A DNA stretch of 64,000 nucleotides from Mediterraneibacter massiliensis. GTDB lineage: Bacteria; Bacillota; Clostridia; Lachnospirales; Lachnospiraceae. The translations under genes and the position numbers were made by a program. The first letter of the stretch is position 1. Each line of letters starts with the position of its first letter. The notes under the pieces are model-generated. The model had not been told where the DNA came from, did not search any database, and was given only the letters and a program-made list of their open reading frames with translations. This document shows positions 27,346-38,389 of the stretch, piece after piece. The stretch covers positions 1,203,353 to 1,267,352 of the forward strand of contig NZ_LN913001.1 of the NCBI RefSeq assembly GCF_001487105.1. The letters run 5' to 3'.

Positions 27346-29160
27346 GTGTCCGAGATAGAACAGAGTAAAATACGAAATTTTTGTATCATCGCACATATCG
27401 ATCATGGAAAGTCGACATTGGCAGATCGTATCATTGAGAAAACAGGGCTTTTGACAAGCCGGGAGATGCAGTCCCAGGTGCTGGACAATATGGAGCTGGA
27501 GAGGGAGAGAGGGATCACGATCAAGGCGCAGGCGGTCAGGACTGTCTACAAGGCAAAGGATGGGGAAGAATATATTTTTAATCTGATAGACACTCCTGGG
27601 CATGTAGATTTTAATTACGAGGTATCCAGAAGTCTTGCGGCGTGCGACGGCGCCATTCTGGTCGTGGACGCGGCACAGGGGGTGGAAGCGCAGACGCTGG
27701 CGAATGTGTATCTTGCCCTGGATCATGACTTGGATGTCATGCCGGTCATCAATAAGATCGATCTGCCAAGCGCGGATCCGGATCGGGTCAAAGAAGAAAT
27801 TGAAGATGTGATCGGTATCGAGGCGGATGAGGCACCGCTTATATCGGCTAAGACGGGGCTGCATGTGGAAGACGTATTGGAACAGATCATCACGAAGATT
27901 CCCGCGCCGGGCGGAGATGCGGCGGCGCCTCTAAAGGCGCTGATCTTTGACTCCGTATATGACGCGTATAAGGGGGTGATCGTGTTCTGCAGGATCAAAG
28001 AAGGAACAGTAAAAAAGGGAACTCCGATCAAAATGATGGCTACAGGCGCTGTGGCAGATGTGGTGGAAGTCGGATACTTCGGCGCAGGACAGTTTATACC
28101 ATGCCAGGAACTGAGCGCCGGTATGGTAGGATATATAACGGCGAGTCTTAAGAATGTAAAAGATACAAGAGTAGGTGACACGGTGACCAATGCGCAGGAA
28201 CCATGTGCCGAGCCGCTTCCGGGATATAAGAAGGTCAATCCGATGGTGTATTGTGGTTTATATCCAGCGGACGGCGCAAAGTATCCGGACCTTAGAGATG
28301 CCTTGGAAAAACTACAGTTAAATGACGCTGCCCTGCAGTTTGAAGCAGAGACGTCTGTTGCGCTCGGTTTTGGATTCCGCTGTGGCTTCCTGGGACTTCT
28401 GCATTTGGAGATCATTCAGGAACGTTTAGAAAGAGAATATAATTTGGATCTGGTGACAACGGCGCCAAGTGTTATCTATAAGGTGCATAAGACAAATGGG
28501 GAAGTGATCGATCTGACGAATCCGACGAATCTGCCGGATCCGGCGGAGATTGATTATATGGAAGAACCAATGGTAAAGGCAGAGATTATGGTGACATCTG
28601 AATTTATCGGTGCGATCATGGATCTATGCCAGGAACGCCGGGGGGTATACCAGGGAATGGAGTATATTGAAGAAAAACGGGCGGTTCTTCATTATCATCT
28701 TCCGCTAAATGAGATCATCTACGATTTCTTTGATGCCTTGAAATCTCGTTCCAGAGGCTATGCTTCTTTTGATTACGAGATGTTGGGATATGAACGTTCT
28801 GAACTGGTGAAGCTGGATATTCTTATCAACAAAGAAGAAGTAGATGCACTGTCCTTCATCGTCTTTAGCGGAAGCGCATATGAACGGGGAAGAAAAATGT
28901 GTGAAAAATTAAAAGAAGAAATCCCCCGTCAGCTTTTTGAAATTCCTATCCAGGCGGCGGTCGGCAGTAAGATCATTGCCAGAGAAACTGTCCGCGCGAT
29001 GCGAAAAGACGTTTTGGCAAAATGCTACGGCGGTGATATTTCCCGTAAGAAGAAATTGTTGGAGAAGCAAAAGGAAGGAAAGAAGAGAATGCGCCAGATA
29101 GGAAATGTAGAAATTCCACAGAAAGCATTCATGAGTGTTTTAAAATTGGATGATGATTGA
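27346..29160 (+). CDS. lepA: Elongation factor 4 (back-translocating GTPase)
   Basis: 604-residue ribosome-associated GTPase. G domain with HIDHGKST at 17-24, [21 protein letters not shown]-like domains II, III and V; and the LepA-specific C-terminal domain ending [24 protein letters not shown], rich in basic residues. Start is GTG 27346 after AGGAGGAAAAG. The stop lies two bases before the chosen hemW start, indicating coupled translation. Highly conserved and complete. Confidence 0.98.
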   Translation: MSEIEQSKIRNFCIIAHIDHGKSTLADRIIEKTGLLTSREMQSQVLDNMELERERGITIKAQAVRTVYKAKDGEEYIFNLIDTPGHVDFNYEVSRSLAACDGAILVVDAAQGVEAQTLANVYLALDHDLDVMPVINKIDLPSADPDRVKEEIEDVIGIEADEAPLISAKTGLHVEDVLEQIITKIPAPGGDAAAPLKALIFDSVYDAYKGVIVFCRIKEGTVKKGTPIKMMATGAVADVVEVGYFGAGQFIPCQELSAGMVGYITASLKNVKDTRVGDTVTNAQEPCAEPLPGYKKVNPMVYCGLYPADGAKYPDLRDALEKLQLNDAALQFEAETSVALGFGFRCGFLGLLHLEIIQERLEREYNLDLVTTAPSVIYKVHKTNGEVIDLTNPTNLPDPAEIDYMEEPMVKAEIMVTSEFIGAIMDLCQERRGVYQGMEYIEEKRAVLHYHLPLNEIIYDFFDALKSRSRGYASFDYEMLGYERSELVKLDILINKEEVDALSFIVFSGSAYERGRKMCEKLKEEIPRQLFEIPIQAAVGSKIIARETVRAMRKDVLAKCYGGDISRKKKLLEKQKEGKKRMRQIGNVEIPQKAFMSVLKLDDD

Positions 29161-29161
29161 T

Positions 29162-30340
29162 ATGAGAAAAGAACTAGAATTGTATCTGCATATACCATTT
29201 TGCGTCAGGAAATGCGCATATTGTGATTTTTTGTCTGCGCCTGCGGATGAAGAAACGATGCGGCGATATGTAGATGCGTTGATCTGCGAGATAGAGAGCC
29301 AGAGCATATTTGCACAGCAATATATAGTGACAACAATTTTTATGGGCGGAGGAACTCCGTCCATTTTAGCAGCAGAAGAAACGGCGCGGATTTTCCGCGC
29401 GCTACATCAGATATTTACATTTGCAGAGAAACCCGAGATTACGATAGAAGTAAACCCCGGCACTGTATCGGCGGAAAAATTAAGACAGTGGAAAGCGTCC
29501 GGGATCAATCGTCTGAGTATCGGACTGCAGTCGGCGGACGATCGGGAATTAGAATTTTTGGGCAGGATACACACATTTGAGGAATTTGCAGATACATTTC
29601 ATATGGCACGGAGCTGCGGTTTTGAGAATATTAATGTAGATCTGATTTCTGCGATCCCGGGACAAGATATTGAGAGTTGGGAGCGGACTTTGAAAAAAAC
29701 GGCAGAAGCAAAACCGGAACATATCTCAGCATATAGCCTGATATTGGAGGAAGGTACGCCCTTTTATACCTGGTATATAAACGGAGAACGACCACAGGAA
29801 AAGCAGGATATGCCGGCGCTTCCAGGAGAAGATGCAGACCGGGAGATGTACAAAAGAACAGAGCGCATTTTAAAAGTATACGGATACGAAAGGTATGAAA
29901 TCTCAAATTATGCAAAGAAGGGATATGCATGCCGTCATAATCTAGGATATTGGGAACGAAAAGAATACCTAGGCCTGGGACTTGGCGCCGCGTCTTTGAT
30001 AGGGGAACGACGTTTTTCCAATACAAGCAGTTTAGACGAGTATCTTCAGATCTTTGAGACTGGACAGCCGTCTGCTTCTGCGAGAGTCGGCACGGAGATC
30101 TTAAGCATAGAGGAGCAGATGGAAGAATTTATGTTTCTGGGGCTCCGCAAAATGAAAGGGATCTCTTACGCGGAATTTTTTGATCGGTTTGGAAGAGAAG
30201 TATACAGCGTATATGGAGAACCGATCCGAAAGCTAAAAAAAGAGGGACTTTTAAAAGAGCAGGGCGGCTTCCTTTCCCTGACAGATTTCGGCATAGATAT
30301 CAGCAACTATGTATTTGAAAAATTTATTTTTGACAGATAA
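29162..30340 (+). CDS. hemW: Radical SAM protein HemW (heme chaperone-like)
   Basis: 392-residue radical SAM enzyme, often annotated as oxygen-independent coproporphyrinogen III oxidase-like, now regarded as a heme-binding chaperone. The cluster motif CVRKCAYC gives Cys14, Cys18 and Cys21, then the next aromatic residues; FMGGGTPSIL and ITIEVNPGTV are radical SAM core marks. The extra Cys of true HemN, CxxxCxxC followed by C, is absent, supporting HemW. I chose ATG 29162 because homology begins right after it; ATG 29150 lies inside lepA. Confidence 0.92.
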   Translation: MRKELELYLHIPFCVRKCAYCDFLSAPADEETMRRYVDALICEIESQSIFAQQYIVTTIFMGGGTPSILAAEETARIFRALHQIFTFAEKPEITIEVNPGTVSAEKLRQWKASGINRLSIGLQSADDRELEFLGRIHTFEEFADTFHMARSCGFENINVDLISAIPGQDIESWERTLKKTAEAKPEHISAYSLILEEGTPFYTWYINGERPQEKQDMPALPGEDADREMYKRTERILKVYGYERYEISNYAKKGYACRHNLGYWERKEYLGLGLGAASLIGERRFSNTSSLDEYLQIFETGQPSASARVGTEILSIEEQMEEFMFLGLRKMKGISYAEFFDRFGREVYSVYGEPIRKLKKEGLLKEQGGFLSLTDFGIDISNYVFEKFIFDR

Positions 30341-30393
30341 TATAGGAAAGTATATCTTTTGCCTTTCTAATCCTAAAAAATGTATAAACAGTG

Positions 30394-30422
30394 TTGACAA
30401 ACACAAATCCTAGTGCTATCTT
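30394..30422 (+). promoter_or_regulatory. Promoter of the hrcA-grpE-dnaK-dnaJ operon
   Basis: -35 TTGACA (30394-30399), 17-base spacer, -10 TATCTT (30417-30422). The start of transcription would fall about eight bases before the CIRCE operator. Confidence 0.65.
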
Positions 30423-30437
30423 AATATACGTAAGGTG

Positions 30438-30464
30438 TTAGCACTCAAAACTAAAGAGTGCTAA
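30438..30464 (+). promoter_or_regulatory. CIRCE operator
   Basis: Perfect CIRCE inverted repeat TTAGCACTC - 9 bases - GAGTGCTAA, 24 bases before hrcA. It is the binding site of HrcA, which represses this heat-shock operon at normal temperature. Confidence 0.97.
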
Positions 30465-30488
30465 TAAACTTTAGGAAGGGAGAATAAG

Positions 30489-31538
30489 ATGGTGACGGAC
30501 ACAGGTTTAAATGAAAGAAAACTGACGATACTAAAGGCAATCATCCAGAACTATCTTGAGACAGGAGAACCTGTTGGTTCAAGGACCCTTTCCAAATATA
30601 CAGAACTGAATTTAAGTTCTGCGACGATCCGGAACGAGATGGCGGATCTGGAAGACTTGGGTTATATTTTCCAGCCGCATACATCTGCGGGGCGGATTCC
30701 TTCTGACAAGGGATATCGGCTATATGTCGATATGCTGATGGAGGAAAAAGAGCAGGAGATTACAGAACTGAAAAATACAATGCTTGAGAAGACGGGGAAG
30801 GTGGAGCAGGTCTTGCAGCAGGCGGCAAAGGTGCTTGCCGCAAATACCAATTATGCGACCATGGTATCGTCTCCTATGAACAACCGCAATACACTGAAGT
30901 TCATCCAGTTGTCCCAGGTGGATGAAGAACAGATCGTGGCTGTTATTGTAATGGGAGGGAATGTAATCAAGAATAAGATCATTGAAGTTGGCGAAAGCTT
31001 AAGTAATGAAAACCTTCTGAAGCTGAATATGCTGCTGAATACAACATTGAACGGGATGTCGATCGATCAGATCACACTGGGGCTGATCGCGCGGTTAAAA
31101 GAGCAGGCAGGTATCCACAGCCAGGTGATCGGAAATGTGCTGGACGCAGTGGCGGAGATCATCCATGTAGAAGATGATATGGAGATTTATACGAGCGGCG
31201 CGACGAATATTTTCAAATATCCGGAATTGAGCGATAAGCAGAGCGCCCAGGAGATCATCAGTGCATTTGAGGAAAAGCAGCAGCTAGCTGATCTGGTGAC
31301 GGAGACGCTTGCCAGTGAGGACAATCATGGGATCCAGGTGTATATCGGAGATGAGACGCCTGTTAAGACGATGAAGGACTGCAGTGTAGTGACAGCAACA
31401 TACGAACTGGGAGAAGGCATGAAAGGAACGATCGGTATCATCGGTCCTAAACGTATGGATTATGAACATGTCATGAAAACGCTGAAAACTTTGCAAAATG
31501 AGTTGGATGCGATTTACAGTAAAGAGTCGAAAGAATAG
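30489..31538 (+). CDS. hrcA: Heat-inducible transcription repressor
   Basis: 349-residue repressor that binds CIRCE and is kept active by GroEL. N-terminal winged helix (LNERKLTILKAIIQNYLETG, SSATIRNEMADLEDLGYI) followed by the dimerisation domain with PSDKGYRLYVDML. Start ATG 30489 follows GGAAGGGAG. It lies directly downstream of a perfect CIRCE and is first in the operon, so it represses itself. Length is normal for clostridia. Confidence 0.97.
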   Translation: MVTDTGLNERKLTILKAIIQNYLETGEPVGSRTLSKYTELNLSSATIRNEMADLEDLGYIFQPHTSAGRIPSDKGYRLYVDMLMEEKEQEITELKNTMLEKTGKVEQVLQQAAKVLAANTNYATMVSSPMNNRNTLKFIQLSQVDEEQIVAVIVMGGNVIKNKIIEVGESLSNENLLKLNMLLNTTLNGMSIDQITLGLIARLKEQAGIHSQVIGNVLDAVAEIIHVEDDMEIYTSGATNIFKYPELSDKQSAQEIISAFEEKQQLADLVTETLASEDNHGIQVYIGDETPVKTMKDCSVVTATYELGEGMKGTIGIIGPKRMDYEHVMKTLKTLQNELDAIYSKESKE

Positions 31539-31553
31539 GAAGGTGAAAAATCA

Positions 31554-32228
31554 GTGGATGAAAAGATGAGCAAAGAAGATATGGTAAAAGAAGCTGTTGA
31601 AGAGGCAAAAGCAAAGGCAAGTGAAAAGCAGAAAAAAGATGAAGACAGCGTAAATGCAGAAGAGACAAAAGCAGCTGAAGCAGAAGAGACAAAAGAAGAA
31701 CAGACCGAGGAAGGCACGGAGCAAGACGTAGAAGATACTGAAAGTGAAAAGCCAGAAAAGAAGAAGTTGTTTTCTAAAAAGCCGAAGAAAGACAAAAAGG
31801 ATGAGAAAATAGAAGAACTTACAGATCGGCTGACGCGGCAGATGGCGGAATTTGATAATTTCCGAAAGCGTACAGATAAAGAAAAATCACAGATGTATGA
31901 AATCGGAGCAAAAGATGTGATTGAAAAGATCCTTCCAGTTGTCGATAATTTCGAGAGAGGGCTCGCAGCGGTGAAGGAAGAGGAAAAGGGCAATCCTTTT
32001 GCAGAAGGAATGGAGAAGATTTATAAACAATTGATGACAACACTGGAAGCCCTTGAAGTAAGACCGATAGAAGCAGTCGGCAAGGAATTTGATCCGGATT
32101 TTCATAATGCAGTGATGCATGTAGAGGATGAGGAACTGGGAGAGAATATCATCACAGAAGAGTTCCAGAAAGGGTACACATACAGAGACAGCGTGGTAAG
32201 GCACAGTATGGTAAAAGTAGCAAATTAA
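31554..32228 (+). CDS. grpE: Nucleotide exchange factor GrpE
   Basis: 224-residue cochaperone that releases ADP from DnaK. The first about 80 residues are a highly charged Glu/Lys-rich, probably disordered and then coiled region; the conserved part begins near DNFRKRTDKEK and ends with VEDEELGENIITEEFQKGYTYRDSVVRHSMVKV, the beta-domain that contacts DnaK. GTG 31554 follows AGGAAGGTG; ATG 31566 is a possible alternative. It lies 15 bases after hrcA. Confidence 0.96.
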   Translation: MDEKMSKEDMVKEAVEEAKAKASEKQKKDEDSVNAEETKAAEAEETKEEQTEEGTEQDVEDTESEKPEKKKLFSKKPKKDKKDEKIEELTDRLTRQMAEFDNFRKRTDKEKSQMYEIGAKDVIEKILPVVDNFERGLAAVKEEEKGNPFAEGMEKIYKQLMTTLEALEVRPIEAVGKEFDPDFHNAVMHVEDEELGENIITEEFQKGYTYRDSVVRHSMVKVAN

Positions 32229-32271
32229 TATTCCATAAACAGAATAAAGAAATAGATCAGAAGATCAATGA

Positions 32272-34158
<1,887 letters not shown>

Positions 34159-34193
34159 GAGCACTTACAACGCTTTGCGAGGACAGATACGCC

Positions 34194-34227
34194 GCACAAA
34201 GAGTTCCGTTTGCGGAACTCTTTGTGC
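34194..34227 (+). repeat. Perfect 15-base inverted repeat between dnaK and dnaJ
   Basis: GCACAAAGAGTTCCG, loop TTTG, CGGAACTCTTTGTGC. There is no T run after it, so it is not a standard terminator; a partial terminator, RNase site or stabiliser that sets DnaK above DnaJ are possible roles. Confidence 0.8.
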
Positions 34228-34273
34228 CGTGTATAAAAGATGAATGAAAGAGTGAAAGGTAGAGTATAGTATT

Positions 34274-35464
34274 ATGGCAGAGTCAAAAAGAGATTATTAC
34301 GAGGTGCTTGGTGTCGGCAGAGACGCGGATGAAGCAGCGATTAAGAAGGCTTATCGTGCCCTGGCTAAAAAGTACCATCCCGATATGAATCCGGGAGATG
34401 CCGAGGCAGAGAAAAAATTCAAAGAGGCATCAGAAGCGTATGCAGTACTCAGTGACCCTGATAAACGCAGACAGTATGACCAGTTCGGGCATGCGGCATT
34501 TGAAGGCGGCGCCGGGGGAGCAGGAGGATTCGGCGGTTTTGATTTTAACGGCGCTGATTTCAGTGACATTTTTGGAGATATTTTTGGAGATCTGTTTGGC
34601 GGTGGCAGGAGAAGCGGCCGTGCCGGAAACGGACCGATGAGAGGCGGCAATATAAGGAAGAGTATTCGTATCACATTCGAGGAGGCTGTGTTCGGGTGTG
34701 AAAAAGAACTGGACTTAGTATTGAAAGATCCCTGCGAAGCCTGCCATGGAACCGGGGCAAAACCGGGGACATCTCCGGAGACATGTCCGAAATGCGGAGG
34801 AAAAGGTCAGGTCGTATATACTTCCCAGTCATTCTTTGGAACTGTACAAAATGTGCAGACATGTCCGAATTGCGGAGGTTCAGGGAAAGTAATCAAAGAA
34901 AAATGTTCCTCCTGTTCAGGAACAGGGTATACATCCAGCAGGAAGAAAATTAAAGTTACGATTCCGGCAGGGATAGATAATGGGCAGAGCGTGCGTATAC
35001 GGGATAAGGGAGAACCCGGTGTAAACGGCGGTCCGAGAGGAGATCTGTTGGTTGAAGTCAATGTATCCAGACATCCCATCTTCCAGAGACAGGATATGCA
35101 TATTTTTTCCACTGTCCCGATTTCATTCGCGCAGGCGGCGTTAGGCGGCGATGTGAGGATCCCGACTGTGGATGGAGACGTGCTCTATACGGTAAAAGCG
35201 GGAACGAAGACAGATACGAAAGTACGTCTGAAAGGAAAAGGTGTGCCGTCTCTGAGAAATTCGCAGGTAAGAGGAGACCATTATGTCACTTTAGTCATCC
35301 AGACACCGGAGAGATTGAGCCAGGAGGCAAAAGAAGCTTTGCGCAGATTTGATGAGTTGACAGGGAATACGTTGCGTCAGAATGAATCTGTATCCGAAAA
35401 AAGTGAAAAGAAGTCTAAGAAAAAAGGATTTATGGATAAAGTAAAAGAAGCTTTTGAAGAATAA
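34274..35464 (+). CDS. dnaJ: Chaperone DnaJ (Hsp40)
   Basis: 396-residue type I J-protein that delivers substrates to DnaK and stimulates its ATPase. J domain ([24 protein letters not shown] in [10 protein letters not shown]), Gly/Phe-rich linker, then four zinc-binding repeats [24 protein letters not shown] and CSSCSGTG, and the C-terminal substrate domain. All parts are intact. Its ribosome site AAAGGTAGAG is weaker than that of dnaK. A good terminator follows. Confidence 0.98.
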   Translation: MAESKRDYYEVLGVGRDADEAAIKKAYRALAKKYHPDMNPGDAEAEKKFKEASEAYAVLSDPDKRRQYDQFGHAAFEGGAGGAGGFGGFDFNGADFSDIFGDIFGDLFGGGRRSGRAGNGPMRGGNIRKSIRITFEEAVFGCEKELDLVLKDPCEACHGTGAKPGTSPETCPKCGGKGQVVYTSQSFFGTVQNVQTCPNCGGSGKVIKEKCSSCSGTGYTSSRKKIKVTIPAGIDNGQSVRIRDKGEPGVNGGPRGDLLVEVNVSRHPIFQRQDMHIFSTVPISFAQAALGGDVRIPTVDGDVLYTVKAGTKTDTKVRLKGKGVPSLRNSQVRGDHYVTLVIQTPERLSQEAKEALRRFDELTGNTLRQNESVSEKSEKKSKKKGFMDKVKEAFEE

Positions 35465-35481
35465 AAAACTTGAAAGCACAG

Positions 35482-35522
35482 AAAAAGTGGGTGCCAGGAA
35501 TATTTCCGACACCCACTTTTTT
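35482..35522 (+). terminator. Intrinsic terminator of the heat-shock operon
   Basis: AAAAAGTGGGTG pairs with CACCCACTTTTT, with an inner GGAA/TTCC extension, followed by six T on the plus strand. The A run on the 5' side means it could also serve the convergent minus-strand regulator gene. Confidence 0.85.
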
Positions 35523-35542
35523 GTGCAGACGAGACAGATATC

Positions 35543-36163
35543 CTATTTGTTTTGATAATAGAAAACAGCAAGCTGCGTGCGGTCTCTTAAATTTAGTTTA
35601 TCCAGAATGGCACTCAGATAATTCCGTACAGTTCCCTCACTTAAATATAGCTGTGCGGCAATTTCTTTATTGCTTAAACCTTCTGCTATAAGACGGATGA
35701 TAGCAGTCTCTCGTTCATTGATATCATAAGAGGCATAGTCAAACGCAGGCTGTTTGTGGAGAAGATCTGGGATACGCGATACAATCTCATTCCCAAAGAC
35801 AGTCTGACCGGAGCAGACGGCACGTATCGCCGGAGCGATGGTCTGATAGTCTTGTTTTAAAAGATATCCTTTTGCCCCTATTTTTAATGCTTTTACAATA
35901 TATTCATCATCAGAAAAAGTCGTCAGAAGCAAGATCTTCGCATCTGGAAATTCTGCCAGTATATCTGCCGCAGCATCCAGACCGTTTCTTTCTTTCATCC
36001 GGATATCCATGAGAAGGACATCCGGACGGTGTTTTCTGTACAGGGGAAGGGCTTGCCGACCGTCGAAGGCAGTCGCGGCCACACAAAAATCAGGTACGGC
36101 AGTGAGGATCATCTGCAAAGCGTTTACAACGAGGCAGTCATCATCGATCAAGATCAGTTTCAT
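35543..36163 (-). CDS. NarL/LuxR-family response regulator
   Basis: 206-residue regulator: receiver domain with acidic residues at 7-9, phosphoacceptor Asp53 in LLMDIRM and Lys in LLKQDY, then a LuxR-type helix-turn-helix (NERETAIIRLIAEGLSNKEIA and LSEGTVRNYLSAIL). It overlaps the kinase gene by four bases (ATGA), so they are co-translated. The divergent ABC exporter beginning at 37443 is the obvious target; a palindrome upstream of it is a candidate site. Confidence 0.93.
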   Translation of the reverse strand: MKLILIDDDCLVVNALQMILTAVPDFCVAATAFDGRQALPLYRKHRPDVLLMDIRMKERNGLDAAADILAEFPDAKILLLTTFSDDEYIVKALKIGAKGYLLKQDYQTIAPAIRAVCSGQTVFGNEIVSRIPDLLHKQPAFDYASYDINERETAIIRLIAEGLSNKEIAAQLYLSEGTVRNYLSAILDKLNLRDRTQLAVFYYQNK

Positions 36164-37233
36164 AAGGTTGTCTCCTTTGGAATTGTGATAAATATTTTAA
36201 ATCCGTCTTCTGTCAGTATTTGTACATTGCCGTGCAGGGCACTGATACGCTCTTTCATATTGGAAATACCGATCCCGTAAGTCTTTGGCGTATAGCTGGA
36301 ACCATTGTCTTCGATACAGAGTTGATAGAGTGCCGGGTGTTCTCGGATCAGAATGGAGGCTTTCGTGGCATTGCTGTGCCGTATCATATTAGAAAGCGCT
36401 TCCTTTGTAATACTTATAAAGCTGTATTTTACATCTTTGGGAACGTCTCTGCCGCAGTCATAGCAGTAGTGTACGGGACAGAATGAGAAGTCTTTTATGA
36501 CAGAAGCAATCGCCTCCTCTAAATTTATGGCTTCATCGTGCAGGTCATGTACGCTGTTTCTGATCGTATCCATGGCGGAGTTTAATGTCATTTCTAGGGA
36601 ATCTATAGTGCTATGCAGGCAGATGTCGGTATTTGTTGCTTTTACAGCTCCAAGAAGAAGGATGGAGCGTGAGAGGAGATGCCCTACATTGTCATGGATC
36701 TCTCTGGCGATCCGGTTACGTTCACGCAATGTGGCCGCATAGATTTCATAATTTTGCTTTTCCATCAGAGATCGGTTTTTCTCTGCGAGCAGAAGCGTAC
36801 GCTCACGGCTGTCATCCTGCGTACAAAGAAAACGAGCCTCTAAAGTTTCATAATGCGTTGCCATATATTGGAGATAAAAAGCAAGCAGTGTACCAAAACA
36901 GACAAGTATGAGAACAGGATAGGGGAAAAGATGCATACGTACGATCATCAAAAAAGAAATCCCCCCTAGGATGGCCGGAAGATACTGTTTTTTCAAGAAA
37001 AGCATATAGAAAAAGACAGGATAAAAGCAAAAGAATTCCGCATAGAACAAGACGGAAAAAAAGCCGCAAATGCATAAGAGGTAAAGTAAAAAATCTCTTG
37101 TGATGATACGGGTCAGGCAGTAAAAAATCAAGGTCATCAAAAATGAGAACACATATTGAATGTCTGGCTCTATAAAGAACAGACATAGAATACCGGTCAG
37201 CATAAGTAAACACAGATTGAGAAAATGCTTCAT
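36160..37233 (-). CDS. HisKA_3-type sensor histidine kinase
   Basis: 357-residue kinase of the NarX/DesK/LiaS class. The first about 125 residues form some six membrane helices with very short loops; a coiled linker follows, then the phosphoacceptor helix RNRIAREIHDNVGHLL with His180, and a HATPase domain ending YGIGISNMKERISALHG. The minimal loops suggest it senses membrane-active compounds. The ribosome site GGAGGG lies 17 bases before ATG 37233, unusually far; a CTG at 37239 is closer. The order kinase-regulator-ATPase-permease-permease resembles Bacillus LnrJKLMN. Confidence 0.9.
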   Translation of the reverse strand: MKHFLNLCLLMLTGILCLFFIEPDIQYVFSFLMTLIFYCLTRIITRDFLLYLLCICGFFSVLFYAEFFCFYPVFFYMLFLKKQYLPAILGGISFLMIVRMHLFPYPVLILVCFGTLLAFYLQYMATHYETLEARFLCTQDDSRERTLLLAEKNRSLMEKQNYEIYAATLRERNRIAREIHDNVGHLLSRSILLLGAVKATNTDICLHSTIDSLEMTLNSAMDTIRNSVHDLHDEAINLEEAIASVIKDFSFCPVHYCYDCGRDVPKDVKYSFISITKEALSNMIRHSNATKASILIREHPALYQLCIEDNGSSYTPKTYGIGISNMKERISALHGNVQILTEDGFKIFITIPKETTL

Positions 37234-37260
37234 ATTCAGACGGCGAAAGCCCCTCCTTTT

Positions 37261-37282
37261 ACGCTCGCAGGGCAGCGAGCGT
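37261..37282. repeat. Strong hairpin in the leader of the kinase gene
   Basis: Perfect 8-base stem ACGCTCGC/GCGAGCGT with a 6-base loop. On the plus strand it is followed by TTTT and would stop antisense transcription coming from the heat-shock side; on the minus strand it sits in the 5' leader of the kinase mRNA directly before its AAAAGGAGGG ribosome site. Confidence 0.65.
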
Positions 37283-37301
37283 TTTTAAGTTTCCTGGATT
37301 T

Positions 37302-37330
37302 ATTATAGTACAAAAGGAGAGATAGAGCAA
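37302..37330 (-). promoter_or_regulatory. Promoter of the kinase-regulator pair
   Basis: Minus strand: -35 TTGCTC (37325-37330), 17-base spacer, perfect -10 TATAAT (37302-37307), about 70 bases before the kinase start. Confidence 0.65.
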
Positions 37331-37346
37331 AGAAAAAACAGGAGTT

Positions 37347-37412
37347 ATGACATTTGTCATATGGAAGTTATGACAGATTACACTGCAAAGAGAAAATATC
37401 AGTATGTATACT
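37347..37412 (+). promoter_or_regulatory. Candidate regulator site and promoter of the ABC exporter
   Basis: ATGACATTTGTCAT (37347-37360) is a perfect 6-base inverted repeat with TT centre, and the half-site ATGACA recurs at 37370-37375. A weak promoter CTGCAA (37383-37388), 18 bases, TATACT (37407-37412) follows. An upstream palindrome with a poor -35 fits activation by the adjacent NarL-type regulator. Confidence 0.5.
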
Positions 37413-37442
37413 AAGAGATAACAAGAGGAAGGAGATAAGGAT

Positions 37443-38375
37443 ATGATCATCGAGATAAAAAACCTGGTAAAACGATATGGCAGTCTGGTCGCGTTAGATC
37501 ATTTTAATCTGGAAGTAGAGGAAGGAGAAATCTTCGGACTGCTCGGACCCAATGGCAGCGGGAAGTCTACGGCTATAAACTGTATGTTGGCCCTGTTAAA
37601 ATACGACAGAGGCGATATCCGTATTTTCGGTGAAGAGATGGCGCCGGATAATTATCGGGTAAAAAAACAGATTGGGATCGTCCTTCAGGAGGTGGCAGTT
37701 TTTGATGAATTGAATGTGTATGAAAATATTGATTATTTCTGCGGATTATATATAAGAGATAAGAAAGAGCGAAAAAAGCTGGTGGAAGAGGCGTTGGAAT
37801 TTGTGGAACTTACAGAGTTTAAGAAGATGTACCCTAAGAAACTATCCGGTGGATTGCTGCGCAGACTGAACATAGCTTGTGGGATCGCGCATAAGCCCAG
37901 ATTGATCATTTTGGATGAACCGACAGTGGCGGTAGACGCCCAGAGCAGAAATAAGATTTTGGAAGGGATGAAGGCATTGAACCGGCAAGGCTCTACGATC
38001 ATTTATACATCCCATTATATGGAAGAAGTAGAGCAGATCTGCACACGGATCGCGATCATGGATCATGGGAGAAACGTGGCAGAAGGGACAAAAGAAGAAT
38101 TAAAAAGCATGATAAAGATGGGAGAAATGGTGACAGTTGAGGCTGTTGCCCTGACAGAAGAGCAGCTTCAGGAGATCCAGGAGATACCACATGTTTTTGA
38201 AGTGCTGTATAAAGAGCAGATATTAACGGTGCGGTGTACTAAGGCGAAGCACAATCTGATCCGTATTCTAACCTATATGCAGGAAAGAGAGATTGATTTT
38301 GGCAGGGTATTTTCCGAACTGCCCACACTCAACGATGTGTTTTTGGAAATTACAGGAAAACAGCTTCGGGATTAA
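37443..38375 (+). CDS. ABC exporter ATP-binding protein (LnrL-like)
   Basis: 310-residue ATPase: Walker A LLGPNGSGKST at about residues 34-44, signature LSGGLLRRLNIACG (an atypical SGGLLRR in place of SGGQQ/MKQR), Walker B LIILDEPTVAVDAQS, and a C-terminal 90-residue extension. It is first of three genes with two membrane subunits following at 15-base spacing and with overlap. Ribosome site AAGGAG. By layout it corresponds to LnrL of the linearmycin exporter; drug or lipid-like substrates are inferred. Confidence 0.9.
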   Translation: MIIEIKNLVKRYGSLVALDHFNLEVEEGEIFGLLGPNGSGKSTAINCMLALLKYDRGDIRIFGEEMAPDNYRVKKQIGIVLQEVAVFDELNVYENIDYFCGLYIRDKKERKKLVEEALEFVELTEFKKMYPKKLSGGLLRRLNIACGIAHKPRLIILDEPTVAVDAQSRNKILEGMKALNRQGSTIIYTSHYMEEVEQICTRIAIMDHGRNVAEGTKEELKSMIKMGEMVTVEAVALTEEQLQEIQEIPHVFEVLYKEQILTVRCTKAKHNLIRILTYMQEREIDFGRVFSELPTLNDVFLEITGKQLRD

Positions 38376-38389
38376 AGGAGGGAACGGTA

